From Ectothiorhodospira magna (GTDB taxonomy: Bacteria; Pseudomonadota; Gammaproteobacteria; Ectothiorhodospirales; Ectothiorhodospiraceae), in the NCBI RefSeq assembly GCF_900110965.1, contig NZ_FOFO01000003.1, forward strand, positions 1 through 64,000: a stretch of 64,000 bases of DNA, in the 5' to 3' direction. Positions 39,750-48,556 of the stretch are shown here, one piece after another. The notes beneath the pieces are model-generated. The model saw only the letters and a program-made list of their open reading frames with translations. It made no database searches and was not told the origin of the DNA. Made by a program: the position numbers and the translations under genes. The stretch's first letter is position 1. Each line of letters starts with the position of its first letter.

Positions 39750-42284
39750 GTGCGCAGACTGGCTTTGGGAACCGCCTTGTGGGCGCTGATGGCACCGGGG
39801 GCGGCCCATGCGCTCGGCCTGGGTGAGATTGAGGCACGCTCTGCACTGAATCAGCCTCTGCGTGCAGAAATCCAGTTGTTGTCGGTGCAGCAGGGAGAAA
39901 TACAGGATCTGGTGATCCGGCTGGCACCAGAAGCCCTGTTCCAGCGCATGGGTATGGATCGCTCCCATGTGTTGTCCGACCTGCAATTTGAGCCGATCAC
40001 CACCCCCGATGGCCGTCATGTGGTTCGGGTCACCTCCCGCAACCCGGTACGAGAGCCTTTTCTCAATTTTTTGATCGAAGCCAGTTGGCCCGGTGGCCGG
40101 CTGGTGCGGGAATATACGATCCTGCTGGACCCGCCCACCCGGTTTGAGCAATCACAGGCCCCGGCCCGTACCCCCACGGAGGCGCCCCCGGCACTTGCTG
40201 CGCCATCACGCCCCACCACCCCAGCCCCACCACCGACCCGCTATCGGGTCAGGCCGGGGGACACCATGTGGGATCTGGGTGCCCGGCTGCGGCCTGATCC
40301 TGACATTTCGGTGGAGCAGATGATGATGGCCCTGTTGCAGGCCAATCCCGAGGCTTTTGCCGATAATAATATCAACAATCTGCTCAGCGGCAGTGTGCTT
40401 CGGGTGCCGGATCGGGATGACATCACGGCGCTCACCGCTGCGGCCGCCCGTCGGGAGGTGGCTGCCCAGCATCGCCTGTGGCAGGAATACCGGACCCGCA
40501 CCGTCGCTGATCAGCCTCCCAGTCCTCAACGTCCTGCAACCCCGGACACAGCGGCAACCGTGCCAGCGCCCCAGCCCCTTGCCACGGCAACGGAAACCAC
40601 CGGTCGTCTGGAAATTCTGGCTGATTCCGGCGGGGTGGATGCCACCGGTGCCGCCGATCTGAAGCAGGAATTGGCCCTGTTGCGGGAAACCAGCGAAAGC
40701 CGTCGTCAGGAAAGCCTGGAACTGCGGGAACGGGTGCATGAACTGGAGGCATTGCTGGAGCGCCAGAGTCGGCTGCTGGCCCTGAATAATCAGCAACTGG
40801 CTCAGTTGCAGGAGCAACTGGCCCGGAATGAAGCGGCCATCTTGTCAGGTACGCCTCATATCACCCCTGAGCCCTTATCGTCTCCTGCGGCGCCCCAGGC
40901 GCCTGCCTCCCCGCCGTCGGCCACGTCGCCCGAGAGCGACGGTTGGATGGCGGATCTATTGCGCAACCCTGCCCTGCTGGTGGGGGGTGGTTTTGGTATT
41001 TTGCTTGTACTGGCGCTGATCATGCTGACCCTGCGGCGGTTGCGGGATCGGGCCGATGATGACAGGGCAATCACCACGGATGCCCTGCCGTTGACTGACA
41101 GACAACCTGCTTCGCCCCCGACTCCGGCACCAGGGGCCGGACCCACCACCGGGACAGTGGTGGCGGGTGCCGGCCTGATGGCCGCCGCTGCACCCCCTGC
41201 AGAAGCCGAGCAGATCGCTACGGATGATCCCCCCGCCACCTCGTCAACCGAGCCTGAGGCAACTTTGCCTGTACGGGTTGACCAGGATGACATCGCCCCC
41301 ATCGAGGCCGAGGCGGAAGAAAGCTGGGACAAGGTCACTCCTGACGAAGTCATCGCCGAAGCGGACGTGTACATGGGCTATGGCCTGTATCAACAGGCCG
41401 CCGATTTGCTCGAAGCTGCTCTGGAGTACGCTCCAGAACGGATCAGTTACCAGTTCAAGCTGGCGGAAAGCCATTTTGGCAGTGGCGATCAGGCCGCATT
41501 TGACCAGACAGCAGCCCGTTTTTTGGAGCAAAAGGGAGACCAGCCTTCTGCCCTGTGGGATCGCATTGTCACCATGGGACAGGAACTGAGCCCTGATAAC
41601 CCGCTGTACCATCAGGCTGGCGCTGCACCTGCTCCAAATCCGTTTGCCCCTGCGGGGGATGATGACGATGTGATTGTGGACGTTTCCCAACTGGAAACAT
41701 CCCTGTCAGAACCGGCGCCCCCCCCTGATGACCGGGTCCGGCTGGATAAAGAGACGGTGGCAGAGGAACCCTCTGCTGAACCGAAAGCTGATTCAATCCA
41801 GAAACCAGATACCGACCCGATCTTCGATCTGGAGGACCTGGAATTTCCCGACAGTACCGCGCCGGATCACTCGCCAGAGAAGGTCAAGGAGGAAGACGAT
41901 ACCTTACAGGCTGCCCTGGAAGATCTGGGGTGGGCCGAGAGCGATACTGTCAGGAAAGAACTGTCGGCGGATGCGGACCGTACCCCCTCCGGGCCAGTGG
42001 CCGACGGGGCAGAAAAACCCCAGGACAAGGATGACATGGCCAGGTTGCGCCTGCCCGAAGATGAGATGACCCAGTCCGATTTGCGACCACTGGACCAGGA
42101 TGACGACATCATGATTGATGATTTTGTCCTGGATGACGAAGTCAGCACCAAGCTGGACCTGGCCCGTGCCTACATCGAAATGGGCGATCAAGAAGGCGCC
42201 CGGGCCACCTTGGCCGATGTGCTGGAAGAAGGGGACGCCCTGCAGCAGCAGCAGGCCAGGGAACTTTTGCAACAAATCCGTTGA
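39750..42284 (+). CDS. fimV: FimV-family peptidoglycan-binding polar hub protein
   Basis: An 844-residue protein. A signal peptide (ALWALMAPGAAHA) is followed by the FimV N-terminal domain (GLGEIEARSALNQPLRAEIQ) and a LysM domain (YRVRPGDTMWDLGARLRPD) that binds peptidoglycan. A coiled coil lies near residue 305-365. One membrane helix (LLVGGGFGILLVLALIMLTL) precedes a long acidic cytoplasmic part with TPR units, ending in the FimV C-terminal domain (TKLDLARAYIEMGDQEGARA). In Pseudomonas FimV organises type IV pili, twitching and polar signalling. The start is GTG at 39750. Together with pilW it suggests this organism makes type IV pili, though no pilin gene is in the window. Confidence 0.93.
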   Translation: MRRLALGTALWALMAPGAAHALGLGEIEARSALNQPLRAEIQLLSVQQGEIQDLVIRLAPEALFQRMGMDRSHVLSDLQFEPITTPDGRHVVRVTSRNPVREPFLNFLIEASWPGGRLVREYTILLDPPTRFEQSQAPARTPTEAPPALAAPSRPTTPAPPPTRYRVRPGDTMWDLGARLRPDPDISVEQMMMALLQANPEAFADNNINNLLSGSVLRVPDRDDITALTAAAARREVAAQHRLWQEYRTRTVADQPPSPQRPATPDTAATVPAPQPLATATETTGRLEILADSGGVDATGAADLKQELALLRETSESRRQESLELRERVHELEALLERQSRLLALNNQQLAQLQEQLARNEAAILSGTPHITPEPLSSPAAPQAPASPPSATSPESDGWMADLLRNPALLVGGGFGILLVLALIMLTLRRLRDRADDDRAITTDALPLTDRQPASPPTPAPGAGPTTGTVVAGAGLMAAAAPPAEAEQIATDDPPATSSTEPEATLPVRVDQDDIAPIEAEAEESWDKVTPDEVIAEADVYMGYGLYQQAADLLEAALEYAPERISYQFKLAESHFGSGDQAAFDQTAARFLEQKGDQPSALWDRIVTMGQELSPDNPLYHQAGAAPAPNPFAPAGDDDDVIVDVSQLETSLSEPAPPPDDRVRLDKETVAEEPSAEPKADSIQKPDTDPIFDLEDLEFPDSTAPDHSPEKVKEEDDTLQAALEDLGWAESDTVRKELSADADRTPSGPVADGAEKPQDKDDMARLRLPEDEMTQSDLRPLDQDDDIMIDDFVLDDEVSTKLDLARAYIEMGDQEGARATLADVLEEGDALQQQQARELLQQIR

Positions 42285-42287
42285 CGG

Positions 42288-42971
42288 ATGCACCCGGCCC
42301 TCAAGATTCTGGGAGTGATGCTGTTCATCCTGTGTGTGGCCCAGGCCAACTGGGCGGTGCTGACGGTGGGTGGTTTTCTGGCTGCCGTCGCGCTGGCGGC
42401 CACCGGCGCCGGGGGCCTGGAGCAGTTCCTGGCCATGACCCGGCGTCTTAAATGGTTTTTTCTCTCCATCATTTTGATCTTTGGCTGGTTCACTCCCGGT
42501 ACACCGGTGCTGGAGTGGATGGGGACCTGGTCTCCGGGACGGGAAGGTCTGGTGATGGGCTTGCAGCAGACCCTGGTGCTGGTGCTGGCGGTGGCCGCTG
42601 TGGTCTGGTTACTCCATGTCACCACCCGGGAATCCCTGGTCAAGGGGCTGTTGTGGCTCACCCGTCCCCTGGCGCCCTTGGGCCTGCCCAGGGAACGTTT
42701 TGCCGTGCGGCTGGTGCTGACCCTGGAGGCACTGCCCCAGGTGCGGATATTGGCCGCCGCTGGCCGTCCGGATACCGTACCCCAAGGCCCCAGGGCACGG
42801 CTTCAGGGGCTGGGGCAGCGGGCCACTGGCCTGTTTCGGGAGGTGCTGGTGCAGGCAGACAAGGCACCGCTGGCACCTATTTCCCTGGATCCCTTACCGG
42901 CACCGGGACCGGGTCAGTGGCTGTTGCTGTGTCTGATCCTGTTGCCGCTGCTACTGGCTGCCCTGCATTGA
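42288..42971 (+). CDS. CbiQ/EcfT-like membrane protein, role unknown
   Basis: A 227-residue protein with about five hydrophobic segments in the first 120 residues and a final one at the C-terminus. The middle resembles the transmembrane T component of energy-coupling-factor (cobalt/vitamin) transporters, with a long basic loop after WLTRPLAPLGLPRERFAVRL. No ATPase (CbiO/EcfA) or S component lies beside it. It sits four bases after fimV and upstream of truA. The call is tentative; it may be a membrane protein that only resembles EcfT. Confidence 0.55.
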   Translation: MHPALKILGVMLFILCVAQANWAVLTVGGFLAAVALAATGAGGLEQFLAMTRRLKWFFLSIILIFGWFTPGTPVLEWMGTWSPGREGLVMGLQQTLVLVLAVAAVVWLLHVTTRESLVKGLLWLTRPLAPLGLPRERFAVRLVLTLEALPQVRILAAAGRPDTVPQGPRARLQGLGQRATGLFREVLVQADKAPLAPISLDPLPAPGPGQWLLLCLILLPLLLAALH

Positions 42972-43020
42972 TGCCGGGAACTGGTATTATCCCGTCTCCC
43001 ATTCATGCCCCGCGAATTCA

Positions 43021-43821
43021 ATGAACGACACCCCCCGTCGACTGGCAATCGGACTTGAATACGACGGCTCCGGATTCCGGGGCTGGCAGCAGCAAAAAGA
43101 TGGCCGCACCATTCAGCCTTTGGTGGAACAGGCACTGGCCAAAGTGGCCAATCATCCGGTGCAGGTGACCTGTGCTGGCCGAACCGATGCCGGGGTCCAT
43201 GCCACCTGCCAGATCGTCCATTTTGATACCACTGCCCAACGTCCGCTCCATGCCTGGCTGCTGGGGGGCAACAGCCATCTCACGCCGGAAATCAGCCTGC
43301 AATGGGTCAGGCCCGTGGCGCCGGATTTCCATGCCCGTTTTTCTGCCCGCTGGCGCCGCTATCGTTATATTTTTCTGAATCGTTTGGCCCGTCCCGCGAT
43401 TCTGCGCAGACGGGTGACCTGGTACTACCGTCCCCTGGCGGCGGAGCCCATGCACGAGGCGGCCCAGCATCTGCTGGGCGAACATGATTTCAGCAGTTTC
43501 CGTGCCCTGGGTTGTCAGGCCCGTCATCCCATCCGGGAGGTGCAGTCGGTGTCGGTGACCCGCGATGGGGATTTCATCTATCTGGATATTCGGGCCAATG
43601 CCTTTTTGCATCACATGGTGCGCAATATCGCCGGCGCCCTCATGTGCGTGGGTCGGGGCGAGCGACCCAGTGACTGGCTGGCGGAACTGCGGGAAGCCCG
43701 GGATCGCAGCCAGGGCGGGGTGACGGCGCCGCCGGACGGTCTGTACCTGGTTCAGGTGGGGTATGACGCACAGTTCGACCTGCACCCGGAGGCGGTCATT
43801 CCCCGCTACGGCTTTGTCTAG
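43021..43821 (+). CDS. truA: tRNA pseudouridine(38-40) synthase TruA
   Basis: A 266-residue enzyme that converts uridines 38-40 of the anticodon stem to pseudouridine. The catalytic Asp is in CAGRTDAGVHATCQIVHF. The family block FLHHMVRNIAGALMCVG lies near residue 200. It is the last gene before the nif promoter region; its stop is about 27 bases from the NifA site, so read-through into nifB cannot be excluded. Confidence 0.97.
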   Translation: MNDTPRRLAIGLEYDGSGFRGWQQQKDGRTIQPLVEQALAKVANHPVQVTCAGRTDAGVHATCQIVHFDTTAQRPLHAWLLGGNSHLTPEISLQWVRPVAPDFHARFSARWRRYRYIFLNRLARPAILRRRVTWYYRPLAAEPMHEAAQHLLGEHDFSSFRALGCQARHPIREVQSVSVTRDGDFIYLDIRANAFLHHMVRNIAGALMCVGRGERPSDWLAELREARDRSQGGVTAPPDGLYLVQVGYDAQFDLHPEAVIPRYGFV

Positions 43822-43848
43822 CCGGTGGTGACTTTCCCGACATTTCCC

Positions 43849-43864
43849 TGTGGCAAGCCCCACA
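43849..43864 (+). promoter_or_regulatory. NifA upstream activator site for nifB
   Basis: TGTGGCAAGCCCCACA is a perfect TGT-N10-ACA NifA site, about 64 bp upstream of the sigma-54 -24 element. NifA bound here would contact the promoter by looping over the AT-rich tract at 43877-43915. Confidence 0.85.
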
Positions 43865-43926
43865 TTCTCCCTGGGTGATCTTTTTTTTATGCATTAAAAA
43901 CAGATTAATACCTGCCATTAAAGGCT

Positions 43927-43942
43927 GGGCACAGGTCTTGCA
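43927..43942 (+). promoter_or_regulatory. Sigma-54 (-24/-12) promoter of nifB
   Basis: GGGCACAGGTCTTGCA fits GGCAC-R-N4-TTGCW, with GG at 43928-43929 and GC at 43940-43941 exactly ten bases apart. It lies 57 bases before the nifB ATG, suiting a short leader. Confidence 0.88.
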
Positions 43943-43998
43943 TTCCTCCAGGAAAACCAAGCCAATCCCGCTGCGGCGGGCACCCTGGGAGGATTGTG

Positions 43999-45510
43999 AT
44001 GGACCCAAAGCCCGACAGAATCATTCAAATCCCCGTCACCGTCCAGGGTGGGTGCGCCAGCACCAGTTCCGGTTGCGGCGACAGCCACGGTCGCAAATCC
44101 GGACTGCCCGCCCACATCCAGGCCAAGATTCAGGATCACCCCTGCTACTCGGAAGAGGCCCATCACCACTTTGCCCGCATGCATCTGGCGGTGGCCCCGG
44201 CCTGCAACATCCAGTGTCATTACTGCAACCGCAAGTACGACTGCGCCAACGAGTCCCGTCCCGGCGTGGTGTCCGAGGTCCTCAAGCCGGCTCAGGCCAT
44301 CCACAAGGCCCTGACCGTCGCGGCTTCCATCCCCGAGATGACCGTGGTGGGCATCGCCGGACCCGGTGACGCCCTGGCCAACCCCACCCGCACCTTTGCC
44401 ACCTTCCGGGGCATCCGGGAGCAGGACCCCGGCATCAAGCTCTGTCTGTCCACCAACGGCCTGTCATTGCCCCAGCATGTGGATGATCTGGTGGCCCTGG
44501 GGGTGGATCATGTCACCATCACCATCAACAGCATCGATCCGGAGATCGGCGCCCGCATCCATCCCTGGGTGCTGTGGGAGCGTCGCCGGGTGTTCGGCCT
44601 GGAAGGGGCGCGGATTCTGATCAGCCAGCAGCAGAAAGGCCTGGAGATGCTGGTGGAGCGGGGCGTTCTGGTGAAGGTGAACTCGGTGATGATTCCGGGT
44701 ATCAACGATCACCATCTCAAGGAGGTCTCCCGCAGGGTCAAGGAGAAGGGGGCTTTTTTGCACAATGTCATGCCCCTGATCTCCGACCCGGCCCACGGCA
44801 CCTATTTCGGTCTCAACGGCCAGCGCGAACCCACCGAGGCGGAACTGTCCGCCCTGCGGGATGCCTGTGAGGGCGACATGAACATGATGCGCCATTGCCG
44901 CCAGTGCCGTGCCGACGCCGTGGGCATGCTGGGCGAGGATCGGAGCGAGGCATTCAGCCTGGCGCGCATCGATCAGGATCTGCCGGACTACGAGGCGGTC
45001 CGTGAACGCCGGGATCAGGTCCAGGCGGCGATCAGGGAACGCATGGCGGCGCGCAAGCGCCAGGGAGGCACTGTGACTTCAATCCCTTCGGCTGCATCTG
45101 CCACACCACCATCCGTCCGCCCGGTGCTGATGGCGGTGGCCACCAAGGGCGGCGGCCTGGTCAATCAGCATTTTGGCTATGCCCGGGAGTTTCTGATTTA
45201 CAAGGCCACGCCGGACGGGGTCCGGTTCGAGGGGCACCGGCGGGCGGATCTGTACTGCACCGGACCGGAAGCCTGCAATGACCGGGCCCAGGTGCTGGCC
45301 AGCACGGTGCGGGCCCTGGAGGACTGCGAGGTGCTGCTCTGTGCCCGCATCGGCATTGAACCCTGGTCGGTACTTGAGGCGGCCGGGATCATGCCCAACG
45401 GCGAGCATGCCATGGCCCCCATCGAGGATGCGGTGATGGCCGTGTACCGGGAGATGATGGCCGCCGGGCGCCTGGACATGGCCGCGGAAGAAACCACCCA
45501 GTGCGCTTGA
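43999..45510 (+). CDS. nifB: FeMo-cofactor core synthase NifB
   Basis: A 503-residue radical-SAM enzyme that makes NifB-co, the Fe8S9C precursor of the cofactor. The SAM-cluster cysteines are Cys69, Cys73 and Cys76 (CNIQCHYC). Other cluster ligands lie in the N-terminal GGCASTSSGCGDSHG and in the late MRHCRQCRADAVG. From about residue 374 a NifX-like domain (LMAVATKGGGLVNQHFGYAREF) is fused on, the usual two-domain form. The ATG at 43999 follows GGGAGGATTGTG. A NifA site and sigma-54 promoter stand upstream. It heads nifB-nifQ-draG. Confidence 0.97.
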   Translation: MDPKPDRIIQIPVTVQGGCASTSSGCGDSHGRKSGLPAHIQAKIQDHPCYSEEAHHHFARMHLAVAPACNIQCHYCNRKYDCANESRPGVVSEVLKPAQAIHKALTVAASIPEMTVVGIAGPGDALANPTRTFATFRGIREQDPGIKLCLSTNGLSLPQHVDDLVALGVDHVTITINSIDPEIGARIHPWVLWERRRVFGLEGARILISQQQKGLEMLVERGVLVKVNSVMIPGINDHHLKEVSRRVKEKGAFLHNVMPLISDPAHGTYFGLNGQREPTEAELSALRDACEGDMNMMRHCRQCRADAVGMLGEDRSEAFSLARIDQDLPDYEAVRERRDQVQAAIRERMAARKRQGGTVTSIPSAASATPPSVRPVLMAVATKGGGLVNQHFGYAREFLIYKATPDGVRFEGHRRADLYCTGPEACNDRAQVLASTVRALEDCEVLLCARIGIEPWSVLEAAGIMPNGEHAMAPIEDAVMAVYREMMAAGRLDMAAEETTQCA

Positions 45511-45512
45511 CA

Positions 45513-45545
45513 CCCTCCCCACGGCTAAAGCCGGGGGCTTCTCGC
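45513..45545 (+). repeat. Solitary IS200/IS605-type end hairpin
   Basis: CCCTCCCCACGGCTAAAGCC, then GGGGGCTTCTCGCG, directly after the nifB stop. The stem pairs 45517-45526 with 45529-45537 with one mismatch and a two-base loop. It has the same CCTCCCC-hairpin-GGGG-TTCTCGCG layout as the copy at 23622-23660, in the opposite orientation. No transposase frame is near. It could also act on the nifB-nifQ message as a stem-loop. Confidence 0.45.
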
Positions 45546-45612
45546 GCAATTTTGGTGATGCAGTCTGCAGGCCCCGGATGGTCAAGACCACAGGCAACAT
45601 GAGGACGTAGCC

Positions 45613-46317
45613 ATGCCAGTGAATCCGTCTGCGTTGAATATGGCAGCTTCCCAGGCCGTCATGCCGGTGCCGGTGGGTACCACGCATTGGAAAAAAAGCC
45701 CCCATCGCCGGCACCGTGCCGGTCATCCATCCCCGGTCGGTGGTTGCGATGCGGTTGCCGAGGCCGACATGTATAGGGCGGACAGCCTCCACGGCCGGCT
45801 GCTTGCCCATGCCAGGGGATTGCCCAATGATGACCTGCTGGCCGCTCTGTTGTCCGCCTGGGTCGGTGGTCGCGGCGTCCTGCCAGCGTACCTGGGGCTA
45901 TCTGGCAGTGATTATCGGCAGATGCTCGGTCGTCACTTTCCGGGGCTGACCCTCAATCCACCGGCCCTGGAGCCGATGGAAGTGCAGCGCCTGGACGAAC
46001 GGCGGGATCTCCAGCATTTGCTGCTGTCCCATCGCAGGGGCCGGGACCCCTCCGAGGTCTGGCTGGCCACCATCGTGGCCGCCGCCTGCATGGGGCCGGA
46101 TCATCTCTGGCAGGATCTTGGGCTGTGCAATCGTGATCACCTCACCCGGCTGATGCGGGACAATTTCCCGGGGCTGGTGGCACTCAATGCCCAGGACATG
46201 AAATGGAAAAAATTCCTCTACCGCCAGCTCTGCCTGGCCGAAGACATCCTGATCTGCCGGTCACCGTCCTGTGAGGTCTGTCAGGACTATGCGGTGTGTT
46301 TCGGGCCGGAGGTCTGA
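45613..46317 (+). CDS. nifQ: Nitrogenase molybdenum-insertion protein NifQ
   Basis: A frame of 234 residues ending in the NifQ signature C-x4-C-x2-C-x5-C (CRSPSCEVCQDYAVC), preceded by MKWKKFLYRQLCLAED. NifQ carries a Mo-Fe-S cluster and donates molybdenum for FeMo-co assembly on NifEN. The conserved domain begins near residue 55 (DSLHGRLLAHARGLPNDDLL). The first ~52 residues are not typical, so the ATG at 45769 (MYRADSL), giving 182 residues, is an alternative start. GAGGACG precedes the ATG at 45613, so I keep the long form. It is followed at once by draG. Confidence 0.88.
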   Translation: MPVNPSALNMAASQAVMPVPVGTTHWKKSPHRRHRAGHPSPVGGCDAVAEADMYRADSLHGRLLAHARGLPNDDLLAALLSAWVGGRGVLPAYLGLSGSDYRQMLGRHFPGLTLNPPALEPMEVQRLDERRDLQHLLLSHRRGRDPSEVWLATIVAAACMGPDHLWQDLGLCNRDHLTRLMRDNFPGLVALNAQDMKWKKFLYRQLCLAEDILICRSPSCEVCQDYAVCFGPEV

Positions 46318-47211
46318 TTGTCGAACGCACCGCTGCAACGGGGACTGGGGGCCTATCTGGGATTGGCCGTGGGGGATGCCCTGGGGGCCACGGTGGAGTT
46401 CATGACACCTCGGGAGATACAGGCCGTTCATGGGGTGCATCGGCGCATCATCGGTGGCGGTTGGCTGAACCTCAAGGCCGGCGCCGTCACCGACGACACC
46501 ACCATGAGCCTGGCCCTGGGCCGGGCGATCCTGACCTCCGGCGACCTGGACGGGGTGGCCATGGCCGAAGCCTTCAGTCAGTGGATGCGGGATCGTCCGG
46601 TGGATATCGGCCATACCGTGCGTCGCGGCATCATCCGGTACCGGCGCACCGGTGAGATCGAGACGCCGCTCAACGACAATGACGCGGGCAATGGCGCCTG
46701 CATGCGGGTCCTGCCCGTGGTGCTGGCCACCTTGAATCAGCCCCTGGAGACGCTTCACGCCGCCTGTCACCTGCAGGGAAGAATCACCCACCATCACCCC
46801 TTGTCGGACGCGGGGACAGCCTGTGTGGCCACCATGGTGCGGATGGCGATTGAGGGACACGGCTGCGGGGATCTGCTTCAGGGGCCGGTGCAGACCCTGG
46901 TGACGGCCCATCCGGAGTTCCGGTTCCGGGGCAAGCGGGAGGAAAATCCCAGTGGGTTCATCGTCCACACCCTGCGGGCAGTGTTCCAGGCCCTGTTCGA
47001 CACGGACAACCTGGAAGACTGTCTGGTGGATGTGGTGAATCGGGGTGGGGATGCAGACACCACCGGGGCCATCGCCGGGATGATCGCCGGTGCCCTGTAC
47101 GGTGAGGCGTCCATGCCTCAGCCGTGGCGCAATGCCCTGGATGACCGGGTGGCGGACGCTGTCACCACCCAGGCCCAGGCATTGATGGCGGGTACCTTTT
47201 TCCCCGCTTAG
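46318..47211 (+). CDS. draG: ADP-ribosyl-[dinitrogenase reductase] hydrolase DraG
   Basis: A 297-residue ADP-ribosylhydrolase that removes ADP-ribose from NifH Arg101 and so reactivates nitrogenase. Its dimanganese site residues lie in VTDDTTMSLALG and in NRGGDADTTGAIAGMIAGAL near residue 243. Start is TTG at 46318, directly after the nifQ TGA, with GGAGG nine bases before it; no ATG fits as well. The partner DraT is about 6 kb away, divergent from nifH, rather than beside draG. The stop overlaps the convergent aminotransferase by four bases. Confidence 0.93.
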   Translation: MSNAPLQRGLGAYLGLAVGDALGATVEFMTPREIQAVHGVHRRIIGGGWLNLKAGAVTDDTTMSLALGRAILTSGDLDGVAMAEAFSQWMRDRPVDIGHTVRRGIIRYRRTGEIETPLNDNDAGNGACMRVLPVVLATLNQPLETLHAACHLQGRITHHHPLSDAGTACVATMVRMAIEGHGCGDLLQGPVQTLVTAHPEFRFRGKREENPSGFIVHTLRAVFQALFDTDNLEDCLVDVVNRGGDADTTGAIAGMIAGALYGEASMPQPWRNALDDRVADAVTTQAQALMAGTFFPA

Positions 47212-48395
47212 CCGGCGTATATGCGGGATGCGGCAGGCAGGGCGTGGCCACCCTCGATGGGGGCGTTCATTTCCAGCAGCACCGCTTCCAGGGCATGCAG
47301 GCAGAGTTGCACGTTCTTGCGGTTGCAGCCAAAGCCCATCAGGCCGATGCGCCAGATCTTGCCCGCCAGCGGCCCCAGTCCGGCGCCGATTTCCAGGCCG
47401 TAGCGCTCCAGCAGCAGACCGCGCACCCGGGCTTCGTCCACGCCGTCGGGCACTTTCACCGCATTGAGCTGGGGCAGGCGGTGGGCCTCGTCCACCAGCA
47501 GGTTCAGACCCATGGCCTCCAGACCCGCCTTCAGGGCTTCGTGATGATGCCGGTGCCGTGCCCAGGCATTTTCCAGACCTTCTTCCTGCAACAGCACCAG
47601 GGCTTCGTGGAGGGCATAGAGGGCATTGATGGGGGCGGTATGGTGATAGGCCCGCTTGGCATTGGGGCCCCAATAGCCCATCACCAGGTTCAGGTCCATG
47701 AACCAGCTCTGTACTGGATGTTTACGGGCCTTGATGCGGGCCACCGCGGCCTCGCTGAAGCTCACCGGTGCCAGGCCCGGGGTGCAGGACAGACATTTCT
47801 GGGTACCGGAGTAGATGGCGTCCACGCCCCAGTCGTCCACCCGCAGTTCACAGCCACCCAGGCCGGTGACGGTGTCCACGATCACCAGACAGTCATGGGC
47901 ATGGGCCACCTGGGTGAGGGTCTTCACATCGGAACAGGCCCCGGTGGAGGTCTCGGCGTGGACAAAGGCCACCAGACGGGCTTCGGGGTGGGCCTTGAGG
48001 GTGTCTTCCAGCTGCTGGGGGTCCACCGGACGACCCCAGTCGCATTCCACCACCACCGGGGTGCCGCCGCAGCGTTCCACGTTTTCCTTCATGCGCATGC
48101 CGAACACGCCGTTGATGCACACCACCACCGTATCGCCGGGTTCCACCAGGTTGACGAAGCAGGTTTCCATGCCGGCGGAACCGGGGGCGGAGACAGGCAG
48201 GGTCAGGGCATTGCAGGTCTGGAAGGCATACTGCAGCAGATCCTTCATCTGATCCATCATGCCGACGAAGGCCGGGTCCAGATGACCGATGATGGGGCGG
48301 CTCATGGCGGCCAGTACCCGGGGGTTGATATCGGAGGGGCCGGGGCCCATCAGGGTGCGAACGGGGGGGTGGAAGGACTGGATGGTCATAGGCAT
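47208..48395 (-). CDS. Alanine-glyoxylate/serine-glyoxylate aminotransferase family protein
   Basis: A 395-residue fold-type I PLP aminotransferase of class V. The PLP lysine is in YSGTQKCLSCTPGLAPVSF near residue 207, and LMGPGPSDINPRVLAAM opens the conserved part. It most likely uses glyoxylate with alanine or serine as donor, in photorespiration-like or serine pathways. A relation to PucG (ureidoglycine-glyoxylate) is also possible. It sits on the opposite strand inside the nif region and has no evident nitrogen-fixation role. A second ATG two codons in is an alternative start. Confidence 0.82.
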   Translation of the reverse strand: MPMTIQSFHPPVRTLMGPGPSDINPRVLAAMSRPIIGHLDPAFVGMMDQMKDLLQYAFQTCNALTLPVSAPGSAGMETCFVNLVEPGDTVVVCINGVFGMRMKENVERCGGTPVVVECDWGRPVDPQQLEDTLKAHPEARLVAFVHAETSTGACSDVKTLTQVAHAHDCLVIVDTVTGLGGCELRVDDWGVDAIYSGTQKCLSCTPGLAPVSFSEAAVARIKARKHPVQSWFMDLNLVMGYWGPNAKRAYHHTAPINALYALHEALVLLQEEGLENAWARHRHHHEALKAGLEAMGLNLLVDEAHRLPQLNAVKVPDGVDEARVRGLLLERYGLEIGAGLGPLAGKIWRIGLMGFGCNRKNVQLCLHALEAVLLEMNAPIEGGHALPAASRIYAG

Positions 48396-48556
48396 GTTCT
48401 GTCCGAAGGGGTTGAGTATTATGGTAGGAATTTTGCAAATGGCCCGGAGTATACGAAGCCTGTGCCAGGGGCGGCAAGTCGATGCAACCCCATCCCCGTC
48501 CCTGGCCGCTTTGCAGTATCATGGCCCCTTTATGCACCGTAAGTTCGGGGTCATCG

